From Sycobia sp. Sy_11 (taxonomy: Eukaryota; Arthropoda; Insecta; Hymenoptera; Epichrysomallidae): DNA of 64,000 nt. The notes under the pieces are model-generated. The model had not been told where the DNA came from. It saw only the letters and a list, made by a program, of their open reading frames with translations, and searched no databases. The position numbers and the translations under genes are program-made. The DNA lies in assembly GCA_018907035.1 (NCBI GenBank), contig JACCIC010000014.1:430001-494000 (forward strand), in the 5' to 3' direction. Below, piece after piece: positions 52,889-63,526 of the stretch (the first letter of the stretch is position 1; each line of letters opens with the position of its first letter).

Positions 52889-55888
52889 CAGAGGAGAGAG
52901 AAAAAAACTATACATATTTTCCACGATTGACCAATTCAATTATATATAGACGGAAATTAAGACAGGCGCGATCCGTCCCGTTCTTTGCGCAACTTACGCC
53001 TGCTAACGTTATAAAGCTGAAAATACACGCAATGAATAATTCTTCCCCGGACGGGTATTTCGTCATTCCGAGTCCGATCCAGCGCGAATGGAAGAAATTC
53101 ATATTGGAAGTATAATTATTAGCGCATTTATATACAATTTGTCCGTTCCACTTTATGGATTCTCGGTACACGGAATACACGTTGGTCAAGCAAGGAGAGT
53201 GTAATCCCAATAATGGGGAAGGCCAAGAAATATTGTAAACTCTCCCGAGACTGTGGCATTCGCAAAGTATTAGATTTTATTACGTATAATTATAGTAACT
53301 GATTCGGTGGTCTTGTGCACTTTTGAGACGCATTTTTTGCAATGGACATTTTAGTTTTAAAAATGGTTTTTAACAAAGAGTCGCATTTCAAATAAAAAAA
53401 AACAAAATCTTACAAACCTATCGATTATATATACTCTGAAATTTTTCACAGTTTCTTAAGGCTTGTCCGAAACAAATGAAATTCAGTCGAACTTTGATTG
53501 GCGATCATTAAAGACCTATGCGCTTTTGTGGATGTGGGTTGATTCGAATTTTTGTTTGTTCGAGATGTCATTGTTCCATCGAAATCGATCCTGACAAAAT
53601 GAATTTTGGTTAGAAATAGAAATCATCCTACTCCACGGCGTATCTTAAATTTGATTACGAATTTTCACCAAGGAAGCATAGAATTTTTCAGGGATAGAAG
53701 AGTGTTAGGCATAAAAATTTTACCGCGCAGCACTGAGCACAGTTTGCCGATTTCGTATCTAATATCCGCGCTTTTTTCCCCAATTATTACATTCACCATA
53801 CGTGCATGATCTCCGATAATCTCTAAATTGATATAATGGGAGTATTCGTTGACGCTCCTTGAGCCACGAAAATAAATAGAAGTGCCTTGAAACCGAATTT
53901 TCTACCATCGTCAGCTCGAGTGTCGGAATTCGCGCGCATATAATATACAAACTTCGTAACGGTATAATTACAGATTGCGGGGAGATTTCGAGTATTCAAA
54001 TTAGCTACTCTAGGCATCGTCTGTCATTAGATACATCTGCAATTCAGGCGAGTGAAAAATTTTAAAAAATCGACCATCCGAAGTTAAAAGCGATTGAAAA
54101 GATTTTTATGTATATATAGAGAAAGGGCATACGTACATGAGAAGACGGATCCATTGAGCATTCGATTTTTCATTATTGAAAATTATTTAAGATTTATTTA
54201 CATTTTTTTTCAGAACAAAACTTCTGTCTCAATACAAATAATAAAGAAATCAAGCGTTTGAGCTGAAAAGTCTCGTTTATTGCTATAATTAGAATCAACC
54301 AAACGACAAAGGCAGTGCAGCCCTTTTAATATTTCCGATATGAACGAGTAGGCACACAGGCGCGCGCGCGCGCACACACACGCACATACACACACACAGG
54401 AAGAGAGCGTATCCAAAACAAAATCCGATGTATTATGATTGACGGCCAAAGGGCAGGACTTTTATCTCAAGACGGTGTCCCCGATGTTTACAGTATTACC
54501 AACACTCGGAAAAGTACTTCGCAAGTTTCTTATTTTTTGAAAAGACCTCGGTTTCTTTTATCGACAGGATGTTCTCGTTGATAAATATTCCTCCCGCGTC
54601 TAATAACGAACCTTCCTATTTTTCTTCCCTGTACAGTTTATTCTTAATGTCGACATACTTTAAATTCAAAAGTCATCGTCGGAACTCCAACTCGTCCTTG
54701 GCATTGCAGATTTTCAATTATTACATAAAAAAAACAAGAATAGATGCCGATCATAAAAAGTAAAAGTTATAAAAATTCATTTTTATTTAACCCAGGTGTC
54801 GGATAAGCTGTCGAAAAGCGCCCACATCCGATTTACAAAAATTGTTTTTTTTTTTTTTTTGGAATTTCCTTTGGAAAATAAGAAAAATCGTGAAAAATAT
54901 TTCAAACCAAAATCTCCTCGAAGTACATGTACTTTGTTCTATACAGTTTTTGAGTGCAAGCGATATTTTCAGGGGAAAATAAAAGTACTCCCCTTATGTT
55001 TTGGCTACCTTTATACGTTCCTTTCTTCAAATACTTAAAATAGAAAAATTTGAAGGTACTTTCATCAGAAAAAACTGCTCGTAGAGACAATCTACGTGGA
55101 AAAAAGCGCATTTTCATAATTTCTTGGTTTAAAATATTTACAAAATTTTTTTTTCTTATTTTCCGAGATAAGCTAGAAAAAAGAAACATAATTTTGCATG
55201 TCATCGACGTGAGAATTTAATTTACAGCCAAAAACCAGGACCACATTCGTAGTCATCATCTCAAGGAACACAAACGCATACAAAATTTGAGCAAAATCGG
55301 TCTCCATTTATAGGAAATCTATACGTACACGCGAATAATTCGAGGAATAATTGAGAATTTCGCAAAATAATCCTTTGTCGGTGTAATCGGCAGGGAGAGA
55401 ACGGACCATTAATTGCGGCATAAGACCGCGGAAGTGACCCACAGCGAGAAGCAAAAAAAAAAACTAGACCCATCATGCGGGAACATTATGTATAAATGTA
55501 TATATATATATATATACACACGATAATCGAACAAAGAAGAGAGCGTACCCGCACGACGCGGGCTCTTTCGGACCTCTCCAAAAAGCCAGTTTCACGTATA
55601 CACAAAATTATATACATACGTGTAGTATAGGAATTAATTTGGCTCCTCCGCACGGCGTGCCTGACGGGGAACTTACACATATATATATATATCGTTCAAT
55701 CAGCTGACGCTGTCGTTTGACATCTATGCGATGGCGACCGCGCGGCGGAGTCCCTTTTTTCCACGCAAGCGATCCCTTTGTGGGAAAAATCCGTAGCTGA
55801 TGAACGATATCGGGGACCGAAGTTCGTGCTTTCATATACACGAGATAAATATATAATACGCACGTGTGCAGCGAGAGCGATGCAACGT

Positions 55889-55890
<2 letters not shown>
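52889..55890. other. 3 kb with few arrays, no gene seen
   Basis: No defensible gene. It includes overlapping frames near 52908-53210 and 53606-53809 without recognisable domains, a (GC)n/(AC)n at about 54361-54400, a T18 run near 54846, a 14-bp palindrome AAGTACATGTACTT at 54921-54934, and an imperfect inverted repeat (arms near 54871-54909 and 55125-55165). Confidence 0.4.

Positions 55891-55892
<2 letters not shown>

Positions 55893-55948
<56 letters not shown>
55893..55948. repeat. (AT)n microsatellite
   Basis: 56 nt of AT. It marks the upstream edge of the GC-rich promoter-like region. Confidence 0.95.
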
Positions 55949-55951
<3 letters not shown>

Positions 55952-56245
55952 ATTCTCACACGACGCGTAGCGCCGTTGTCGCGCACGCATACACACGTGC
56001 GCGCTCCTCCGCTTACTCGCTCGCCCGCGTTCAAGTGGGGATAGTCAGCCGGTTTCTCTCCCCCCCCCCCCGCCGACCAGGCCCCTAGCTCTCTCTCTTT
56101 CTCTCTCTCTCTCTCTCTATAGCTTTGTGCCACGCTCTCTCGCTCGCACGCACGACGGGGGAACGAAGGAAAAGGATCGCGCGGGCTGCGGGCGAGAGGT
56201 GGGGGGCAGGCAAAGCAAAGCCCGCGCACAGCTGGTGTGTATAAA

Positions 56246-56291
56246 GCGGCGGCGGCGGCGGCGGCGCGGCAGCAGCAGCAGCAGCAGCAGC
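56246..56291. repeat. (GGC)n-(CAG)n triplet repeats
   Basis: About eight GGC units then about seven CAG units in very GC-rich DNA upstream of the first exon. Triplets of this kind are common in long insect 5' UTRs. Confidence 0.9.
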
Positions 56292-56559
56292 GCCCGTGCG
56301 CGACTATACTTCGCGGCGTGTAACCAACTATATATCCGGGCGCTCAAGACTGGTTTGCGCCTGTGTGCGTATTGGCGTGTGTGTATGTGTGAATGTGTGA
56401 CGAGCATGCCCGCGCATAAGCATACGCGCGTGTATGTATAGTGTATCTCCTGTATATAGTATAATACCACAACACGTCGCGGCGGGGCCCCCGCGCGAGC
56501 GCTCCCGAGCACCGCACACGACCACGCGCGCGCCGCGAGACACACGGCGCGAGTCGTCG

Positions 56560-56640
56560 CCGCCGCGGACTCTCTCTCTCTCGCTCTCTCTCTCTGTCAG
56601 TCAGTCAGTCAGTCAGTCGGTCTTGCGCCATTGCCGCGGA
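56560..56640 (+). promoter_or_regulatory. Putative core promoter with initiator cluster
   Basis: A CT-rich stretch is followed by five overlapping TCAGTC copies (56597-56618). TCAGTC/TCAGTT is the established arthropod initiator consensus. The site lies in a CpG-rich region about 720 bp upstream of the first-exon ATG on the same strand. No TATA box is evident at -30, consistent with an Inr-type promoter. The start site is inferred and not shown by transcript data. Confidence 0.45.
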
Positions 56641-56832
56641 GCGATCGCGCGCGCCGGACCGGGCACCCTCGGACCGAGTACGATTTTTTTGTTTTCCTTT
56701 TTTTTTCTTTTCTTTTTTTTTTTCCCCTCCCCCCAATCCCTCCGTCTACCGTTCCCGCTGTCCCTCGTTCACGCTCGTTTCGCTTATTCACCCGTAGGAC
56801 GAACGGTTAAATAACGAAATCGCGAGCGTCAG

Positions 56833-57048
56833 ATGAGCGCGCACCGGTCGACGGTACTCGGTTGTCCTGGTGGTCACCGGGAAGAAGAAGGAGAAGAAGA
56901 AGAAGAAGCAGCAGCAGCAGCAGCTGGATCGCGTCGGCGACAGCGAGCGGCCGAGCCGAGCAGTGTCAGGTCGGTCCAAACCCGACGAGGAAGCAGAACC
57001 GCCTGCGCTCGGTTGGATTATTTCGCGCGCCTGTGTGTCGTAAAATAA
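56833..57048 (+). other. Possible upstream ORF (71 codons) in the 5' leader
   Basis: An ATG opens a 71-codon frame ending at 57048. Its product has a Glu run from a GAA repeat and an Ala run from a GCA repeat, then a basic Arg-rich tail. Because it lies between the putative promoter and the main exon ATG, it would be an upstream ORF if the leader is unspliced. It may equally be non-coding leader sequence with triplet repeats. No domain is recognised. Confidence 0.25.
56881..56924. repeat. (GAA)n-(GCA)n triplet repeats
   Basis: About eight interrupted GAA units followed by about five GCA units in the GC-rich leader region. Confidence 0.9.
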
Positions 57049-57336
57049 TACAGTGGCTCGCCTCTGGTGCGCGCGGGGGTGTCGGCGCGCAAATGCAGAA
57101 GCGGCGCCAGTGCGAGTTTGTCGTCGTCGACCGGTTTGGTGAACGTTGACCATGTGTAGGTCAAATAACGTGGCCTAACACAGTGTAGTTGCCCTCTGCT
57201 CGCTGCTTGAGATCGGAGAGGAAGCGGTATTGGAAGTCGGTTGTTCATTGTACAAATCTATATAGATATATATATATATACACGCACACACGGATACGCA
57301 TATATTTATAATCGACGAGGGGAAGGATATAAGAAG

Positions 57337-57426
57337 ATGCCGAGCCAAACGACGACGATTCTCCTGAAGTGCTCGATGGTGGACGTGCCGGCCATTCATC
57401 GAGTCAGGCTTAGATACGTGTGCGAC
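57337..57426 (+). CDS. First coding exon of an unidentified protein
   Basis: This is the best coding candidate in the window. The ATG at 57337 is the first in frame after a stop at 57208-57210 and has A at -3 (AAGAAGATG). The frame gives exactly 30 codons, starting MPSQTTTILLKCSMVD and ending HRVRLRYVCD. It then meets a consensus 5' splice donor GTGAGT at 57427, so the exon ends in phase 0. Composition differs sharply from the repeat-derived frames around it: mixed codons, GC-rich third positions and no simple repeats. The alternating hydrophobic pattern (TILLKCSMV, VRLRYV) could be two beta strands opening a ubiquitin-like or similar small domain, but that is speculative. I do not recognise the family. 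The rest of the protein must lie downstream, mostly or wholly outside the window. The upstream CpG-rich region with initiator motifs supports a genuine transcription start. Confidence 0.55.
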
Positions 57427-57432
57427 GTGAGT
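57427..57432 (+). other. 5' splice donor
   Basis: GTGAGT directly follows the GAC codon that ends the putative first exon. It fits the metazoan GTRAGT consensus. Confidence 0.55.
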
Positions 57433-59053
57433 ATTTTTCGTCCTCCTTCCTTCGCTCCTTTTTTACACGTATATACGTACACGGGGTATATACGTCTGGT
57501 TATACGTACATCTGGCTCTTTTTCTGTTACCGGGGAGAGGTGGATTATACAGTGAAAAAGAAAGAGAGAGAGAGAGAGGGAGAGAGAAACGAGAAACATT
57601 GTATTCTCCTGTATGGGGCACGAGGGGGGCCCTGGAAGCGAACTGCGGAGGCGTCTCCTCTCTTTCTCTCTATTTCTCTCTACCGTATATGTATGTATAT
57701 ATATATATGTACAGATATATAATTCTTCTATAAAACCTAATTAGCATCTCGGGCATGCGTTCGCGCGCTCGCCCGTTTATTTATCGTACGGTCGGTATAA
57801 AGTTGGCGCGGATATATAAAGGCCACGCGCTCGCGCACCGGTTCTCGCCTCGCGCAACGAAACACACACATACACAGTAATAATAATACATAAACAGAAA
57901 TTCTTCTCGATATGTGCAGGGAGAATTCTACTCTTTTGCGTGCGTCTGTGTGCGCCTCCTATATGGACAATTACGTAAACGTGCAATTAAGCATGTATCT
58001 ATGCGTATACACATTATAGATGCATGTTTAATGTGTGTATATATAATACGCATGCATGCATAGGTATTCACGCATACAAACGTATAATATGCGCATAGGC
58101 CGGATTTTCTTTTTCCATCCGCGCGCACTTTTACGTCCGATAAATCCGCGACGCCGCGCGCGCGCGCGCAGCTTCTATGATCTGCGCGAACCGCGGCGTT
58201 TATGCGAGTTACGAGAATTACACACGTGCGCGCTTCCGCGGATAATTTGCGCGCGAGCGCGCGATGCGCTGCTCGTACCGAATTGGCTTTTAATTATTGG
58301 GCGTGCGTGGGGTTAGTTTAATTTCGAGCCGTTTATAAAATGTACACGCGAATTATCGTACGCAATTTTACGCGGAACATTGCTGGACCTGTTTTTGAGC
58401 GACGACGGCCGGCGGGGAGGGGAGCAGGGGGGGTAGGTTGCGAACAAATTGAAACGCTCGCTCCGACATCGGTTCCGGCAATTCGAGGATTTTCTCGAGA
58501 ACGGTGGTGCGCGCGTTACAACTTAGTCGGGGAGTATAAAATCCAAGAAATAAACAAAGTCGTTCCTGAATTTATATATTTACATGGGGGAGAAAATGAA
58601 AAATTCATAGGCGGGGATTCGTTGATTTTTATACTTCGAAGATTATGTTATACGTAGTTATACCTGAAATCCTACACAAATAACGAGACCGAGTGCCGAC
58701 GGGAGAGGCCGCGAGGGAGAGAAAAAGAGAGAAGCACGAGCCCTCCCGCCCCTCCTTTGATTTTCAATCTCATCTCGCTGGCTCCCCTCGCGCTCTCCCG
58801 ATATTTTACGTATATACGTGCACAGGTGCCCCTACAAACACGAGCCCGACACGCACACGAGCTAAATCTTAAAATGTACATACGGAAAAGATCCCTAAAC
58901 GCGTAATAAACACACGTGCCTCGAAAAACCATCACATCATCATCGTTCGCCGAGCGATGGGCCGGCGGGGGGCGGGGGGTTATTCAGCTCCGAAGAGGCC
59001 ACGATGGAGCTCCCGAGTTCAAGGCTCGCACGACTCGTCGCGCGCTCTTGAAA

Positions 59054-59058
<5 letters not shown>
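57433..59058. other. Probable intron 1, CpG-rich 5' part
   Basis: No second exon is obvious. Contains GA tracts at about 57561-57590, a (GC)n at about 58155-58170, a G4-capable run at 58414-58433 and a G-rich patch near 58960-58979. Confidence 0.4.
58414..58433 (+). other. G-quadruplex-capable run
   Basis: G4, G4 and G7 tracts separated by A and AGCA. The G7 can supply two tracts. Confidence 0.5.
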
Positions 59059-59093
<35 letters not shown>

Positions 59094-59173
59094 CAATAAG
59101 CATCACTAGTCGGTCGCCGCTCCCCTCGAGCGTCTTCCTTCACGATGGACAATTTATATTTCAAGCAAGTACA

Positions 59174-59232
<59 letters not shown>
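59059..59232. repeat. Two (TA)n arrays
   Basis: Arrays at 59059-59091 and 59177-59232. Confidence 0.95.
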
Positions 59233-59236
<4 letters not shown>

Positions 59237-60661
59237 GTGTCCGCGCGTCGAGCAAGAAAGAATGAAAGGGAGAGAGAGTGAGGAGGGGAGCTAGAGACTA
59301 AGTCGTCTCCCCGTCAGATGCGTTTTCTCGGAAACGCAACGCGTTCCGCACTATAATATAGATAAGACTGGAGCTTTCGTGTTGTTTTTTTTCATCTTTT
59401 TTTTTGGGGGGGGGGAAGTAATGCATTGGAAAAGTGAATGTACTTTAGCATTTGGTGTTGATGCAGTACGAAATCCAATTTTGAAATATTGCTTATATAT
59501 TATTGTTCATAGTTTTTAATATCGTTTATAGTTTATAAACATTTTTTTTTAATCATGTCTTTGTGACTAATAGAACTTTTAAAAAAAAATGACATGTACA
59601 ATATATTCATATATCAATACGAATATTTCGTTTAATATTGAAGATTAAATTAAGTTGTGATTATTTATTTTTACACTCTATTTACACTCGTTTGTACCGT
59701 AACCTTTTCCACGCAATCACCTCATGTAATAAACTTCATTTCTTTACATTCTATGAAAAATAGATGAAGAAATTCAGACGAGAAAAATTAACGTGTCCCG
59801 ACAATTCAGAAAGTTATAAAGTAATTTGGCTGGTGCCAAGTGAGAGGTTCTGGCGGAATGAAGCACAGGGGTCCGATATTTTTACAAAAAATATTATGTA
59901 TTTAAAGGTAATTTAATACATGATAAATTGCCTAATAATTATTCCAATGTATTCACTACCGGTTAAAATACAAGTAAAAATATTAAAACTGCCGAATGTT
60001 TATAAACATTAATCTTATTTGTCTAAATAATTTTTATGTTGAGCTAGCATTTTTTTCCAATTCAATTAATTCATAATAAATAAGTTTTAATTCCCAATTG
60101 ACTTGACAAAGGTGGTAAAACTTGTAAAATCGTATACATGGACCTGTCTTTTGCTCATTGCCCATCATGCGCAATTACCATTCGTAAAATATTTTTTCTT
60201 CTTATTTTTCACGTTTGTACTCCCATTGCTTTATGACGAAATTCGAAATCTGAATAAACTTCTTGTATATTTTGCAATTTTTTTGTATTATGTAGCTGTT
60301 GATACTATTACAAAGGCCGACAGAGCCATCTTAATTATCGTAACTAGCGTAAAACGCTTTCTCAAAAAGAAAATTGATTATTTTTTTCATTCTGCTAATA
60401 GTTTCAATTTTGAAGAAAAAAAAATTTTTTTTCTTTTTCGTTTTTCGAAGAAAATTACAGACTACGTGGGATTTTCTTTGGAAATTTAGGCAACTCGGCC
60501 ATGTTGCGACGTAAACGCACTCGTGGATTGTTAGTTCTCAGGTGAGAAAAAGCGGTTGGGGAGGGGAAGGGGAGAGAGGTAGAAATACAACAACAGTCAT
60601 ATAACAATTGTCCGTGACCGAACGGAATGGCGCGCCGCTATGCATTTATACATTATCTATA

Positions 60662-60665
<4 letters not shown>
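59233..60665. other. AT-rich stretch, mostly empty
   Basis: Contains a G10 run near 59405 and the speculative exon at 59764, listed separately. A 128-codon hydrophobic frame at 60103-60489 starts at TTG and is T-rich, so it is not accepted as a gene. Confidence 0.45.
59764..59907 (+). other. Speculative phase-0 exon (48 codons)
   Basis: An open stretch beginning ATGAAGAAATTC follows an AG (TAG) that could serve as a 3' splice acceptor. It ends AAG before GTAATT, a plausible donor. Its length is a multiple of three and its frame is compatible with the phase-0 end of the exon at 57337. The peptide (VIWLVPSERFWRNEAQGSDI in the middle) is not low-complexity. The acceptor's polypyrimidine tract is weak (ATTTCTTTACATTC is upstream, but an A-rich stretch intervenes). 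No domain is recognised. It could be chance or part of an old repeat. Confidence 0.2.
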
Positions 60666-60699
<34 letters not shown>

Positions 60700-60842
60700 G
60701 CACAAATGCCAAGGACTCGAATTGCAATATTATGTTGCGTCGCGCGCTCCTCCGCACGCACCGCGGCTTCTTATATTGCGGGCAGTTTGCCGGCATCTCT
60801 TCCGCGAGCTGATGTACCCCCGCGCACCCACCCACAGCCACC

Positions 60843-60892
<50 letters not shown>

Positions 60893-60981
60893 TGCACCAG
60901 GCGCGCGTGTATATTATAGCCGCGGTTCGTAAGAAGAGCTGACTCGCGGTATTATATTATATACACATACCTGTGTATATA

Positions 60982-61032
<51 letters not shown>
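60666..61032. repeat. Three (TA)n arrays in 370 bp
   Basis: Arrays at 60666-60696, 60846-60888 and 60985-61032, with CpG-rich DNA between the first two. Confidence 0.95.
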
Positions 61033-61034
<2 letters not shown>

Positions 61035-61388
61035 TGAGGTCTGGTTCTTATATTATGCGCCGTCGGCAACGACAGGGGGACAAACGCGGCGCATCAGCTG
61101 ATGCCCTCCCTCTTCCACCGCCCCTGACCCGCGCGCCGAAAGCGACCGCGCGCGGGCTGGCCTTTTTAACGCTGATGCGCGATGATGGGGATATTATGGC
61201 TCTTCGAACCCGATTACGCTCGGATTTTACGCGTTCGCGCATTTTAATAGTTATTACGGTGTCCGAAATAATGAAGCTTAAGGCTAATTAAGGCGTATAT
61301 TAATATAGCTATATGTTACACCTATATAATATATGTGTATGCATTATGCATGATTTACGCGGGTAATAAAATAAAAGAGAGGCGCACG

Positions 61389-61389
<1 letters not shown>

Positions 61390-61445
<56 letters not shown>
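61390..61445. repeat. (ATT)n trinucleotide repeat
   Basis: About 18 uninterrupted TAT/ATT units, the longest triplet array in the window. The poly-Ile frame over it is an artefact. Confidence 0.95.
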
Positions 61446-62066
61446 GGTGTTGTTATTATTATTAGCTATTCGCGATCAATTTCGCACTTTCACTTAGAGC
61501 AAATTAGTTCGTTAATTGCCTCGCAATATATGGCGTGCTGGGATATTATGTAGATGTTTAAAAATAAAAAAAAAAGAAAGAAAGAATGAAAGAAAGAGAA
61601 ATAAGGCTGACGTGAATAACTGTTTTTTTTATTGCGTGCTGTATACAAAAAATAATCATATCTATATGATATCTAAAAACTTTCACTAACTAGCAAAATA
61701 GTTACGATTCCGGATCCTGTTTTTTTTGTCCCCCGTACCTATTTCGAATGGCTAGCGTTGACGATTTTGTCAGACTCGCAAGCGCCAGGCTAATTGAACG
61801 TGTTTCATTTAATATAGATCTTGGGGCACGCGCATGATTTTTCATAACACGCGCGTCGTAAATTAGAAGGGTTACATGGCGCGGAGTTGGGAAAAATAAA
61901 AAATATTCGGAATTTTTGAGCGTACAACTCTGGTGTATAATGAGGGTATGTGCGCGCATATACGTACATTGTAATCCTAAATAATATGGCAGCGTAGCGT
62001 AGACGTCTCATAATTCATTCGCGAGTGGAGAGTTGAGCGAATTTTTGAGTAGTTGTATATATGTAT

Positions 62067-62070
<4 letters not shown>
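61446..62070. other. No gene seen
   Basis: AT-rich with an A/GAAA-type patch at 61565-61600. Confidence 0.5.

Positions 62071-62120
<50 letters not shown>
62071..62120. repeat. (AT)n microsatellite
   Basis: 50 nt of AT. Confidence 0.95.
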
Positions 62121-62124
<4 letters not shown>

Positions 62125-63100
62125 CAAATTCTGCCAGTCACTGCCAGGTGCGTGTGATTTCGTTAGTGGGAAAATATTGTAATTGCTTTGATTTTGATAT
62201 TAAGTACGTACGGAATAGGTAGTCGCAAAATTCGTCGTGTCTTTCTTTTTTTTGTTGCCTTTTTTGCGCAAACTGTCACATCGGTAACCTTGGGGCGAAT
62301 AAAACAGTATAACGTTTGGCAGGTCGGTAACTGATCGTTATCGATGAAAACAAAAAAATAAATAGACGAAGGCAATATTTTAGTTTTTAAAAAATTATTC
62401 GATCATTTGAACATATCCAAATTGCAGTAGTGGTAACTGGATAAAAATTAAAAAATCAAAAAGATGTAATTGTTTTCCGACAGTCTCTCTGTGTGAGTAG
62501 GAGTATAGTATAGAGCACTTACTTAGTATCTGACGAAGTAAGAGCTATCGAACAGTTTATGATTAGATTTTTTCCAAGCCTTTATTGATAGAAGCGATAG
62601 CGATTAATTTTTCATTTTTATTAATAATAATTATTTAGAAATGATAATTTTCTTGTATTTAAAGATTTTTTCTCCTATCATTTGCGGACAATTTCTAACC
62701 TTCATTAGTGTATAATTATCGGAAATATGGACGAAAGAAAATAACGAGTCTATCATCTGAGTCGATATAAATTAAATTTAACAATACCTTCATACAGTCA
62801 GTTTATTTTCAAATCACTCTCCATATATAATGCAAGCACCCCGGGTATCAGAACTTTCACGAAATAAGACTAAAAATCCGTAAAACAGAATTTTTCTATA
62901 TACTTTAAGGAATGAACCATATCCTCGTTTTATTTTTCCATATACTTTCGCTATATGCACAAATAAATAAAGAGACTCGTACGAATGTCGACACATGCAC
63001 GCATTACAGGCACACGCGCGTCAAGCCTGCGCGCGCAAACCATCCCACCGCCTCCTCATCTGTACATCTCAAGTATAAAAAGATAAATTTTACTTAAATC
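62121..63100. other. AT-rich stretch, no gene seen
   Basis: Nothing supportable. Confidence 0.5.
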
Positions 63101-63359
63101 GGTGCGCGCGCGCGCGCGCGCTCAAGGCCCGCGCCGCGCCACTCCTGATGCAGCCCTCGCATCAGCCTTAACGATAAGCTATATTACCCGAAGATATATG
63201 CTGAAAATTACACGAACGACTCCTCGAGTACCCTCGACTCTTCCCCCCCCCCTCCTCCTCCTCCTCACCCGCCTTGCCAACACCCCGCCCCAGCATCGCT
63301 CGCTATCTCGCTCTCCTACGGTGCGCTTCAAGCGCATCGTAATACCCCAGAGCCTCGTG

Positions 63360-63389
63360 CTTTCGAGTGACTACTCTCGCACTCGAGAG
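63360..63389 (+). other. 10-bp stem inverted repeat
   Basis: CTTTCGAGTG (63360-63369) and CACTCGAGAG (63380-63389) pair with one T-G wobble across a 10-nt loop. Confidence 0.5.
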
Positions 63390-63519
63390 GGAAGAAATTT
63401 ATGCCTTCGTAAGTGGTCAATTTCCATGTGGACCGCCGTGTTTAGTATTTGCGGTCCCGTTGCCGGAGTCCTTCCCCTCCTCCCCTCCCCCCACCGTCTC
63501 CGTGCGTTATTGCCGGCCG

Positions 63520-63526
63520 TATAAAT
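63520..63526 (+). promoter_or_regulatory. Possible TATA box
   Basis: TATAAAT is embedded in CpG-rich DNA (GCCGGCCGTATAAATGGCGC), where chance TATA strings are less likely than in the AT-rich parts. No confirmed transcript downstream. A GACGTAAGC donor-like string lies at about 63671. Confidence 0.25.

Noticed and set aside
60103..60489. 128-codon hydrophobic frame resembling a membrane protein
   Set aside because: It starts at TTG, has no internal start in good context, and its hydrophobicity follows from T-rich DNA.
61335..61553. Poly-isoleucine protein
   Set aside because: Translation of the (ATT)n array.
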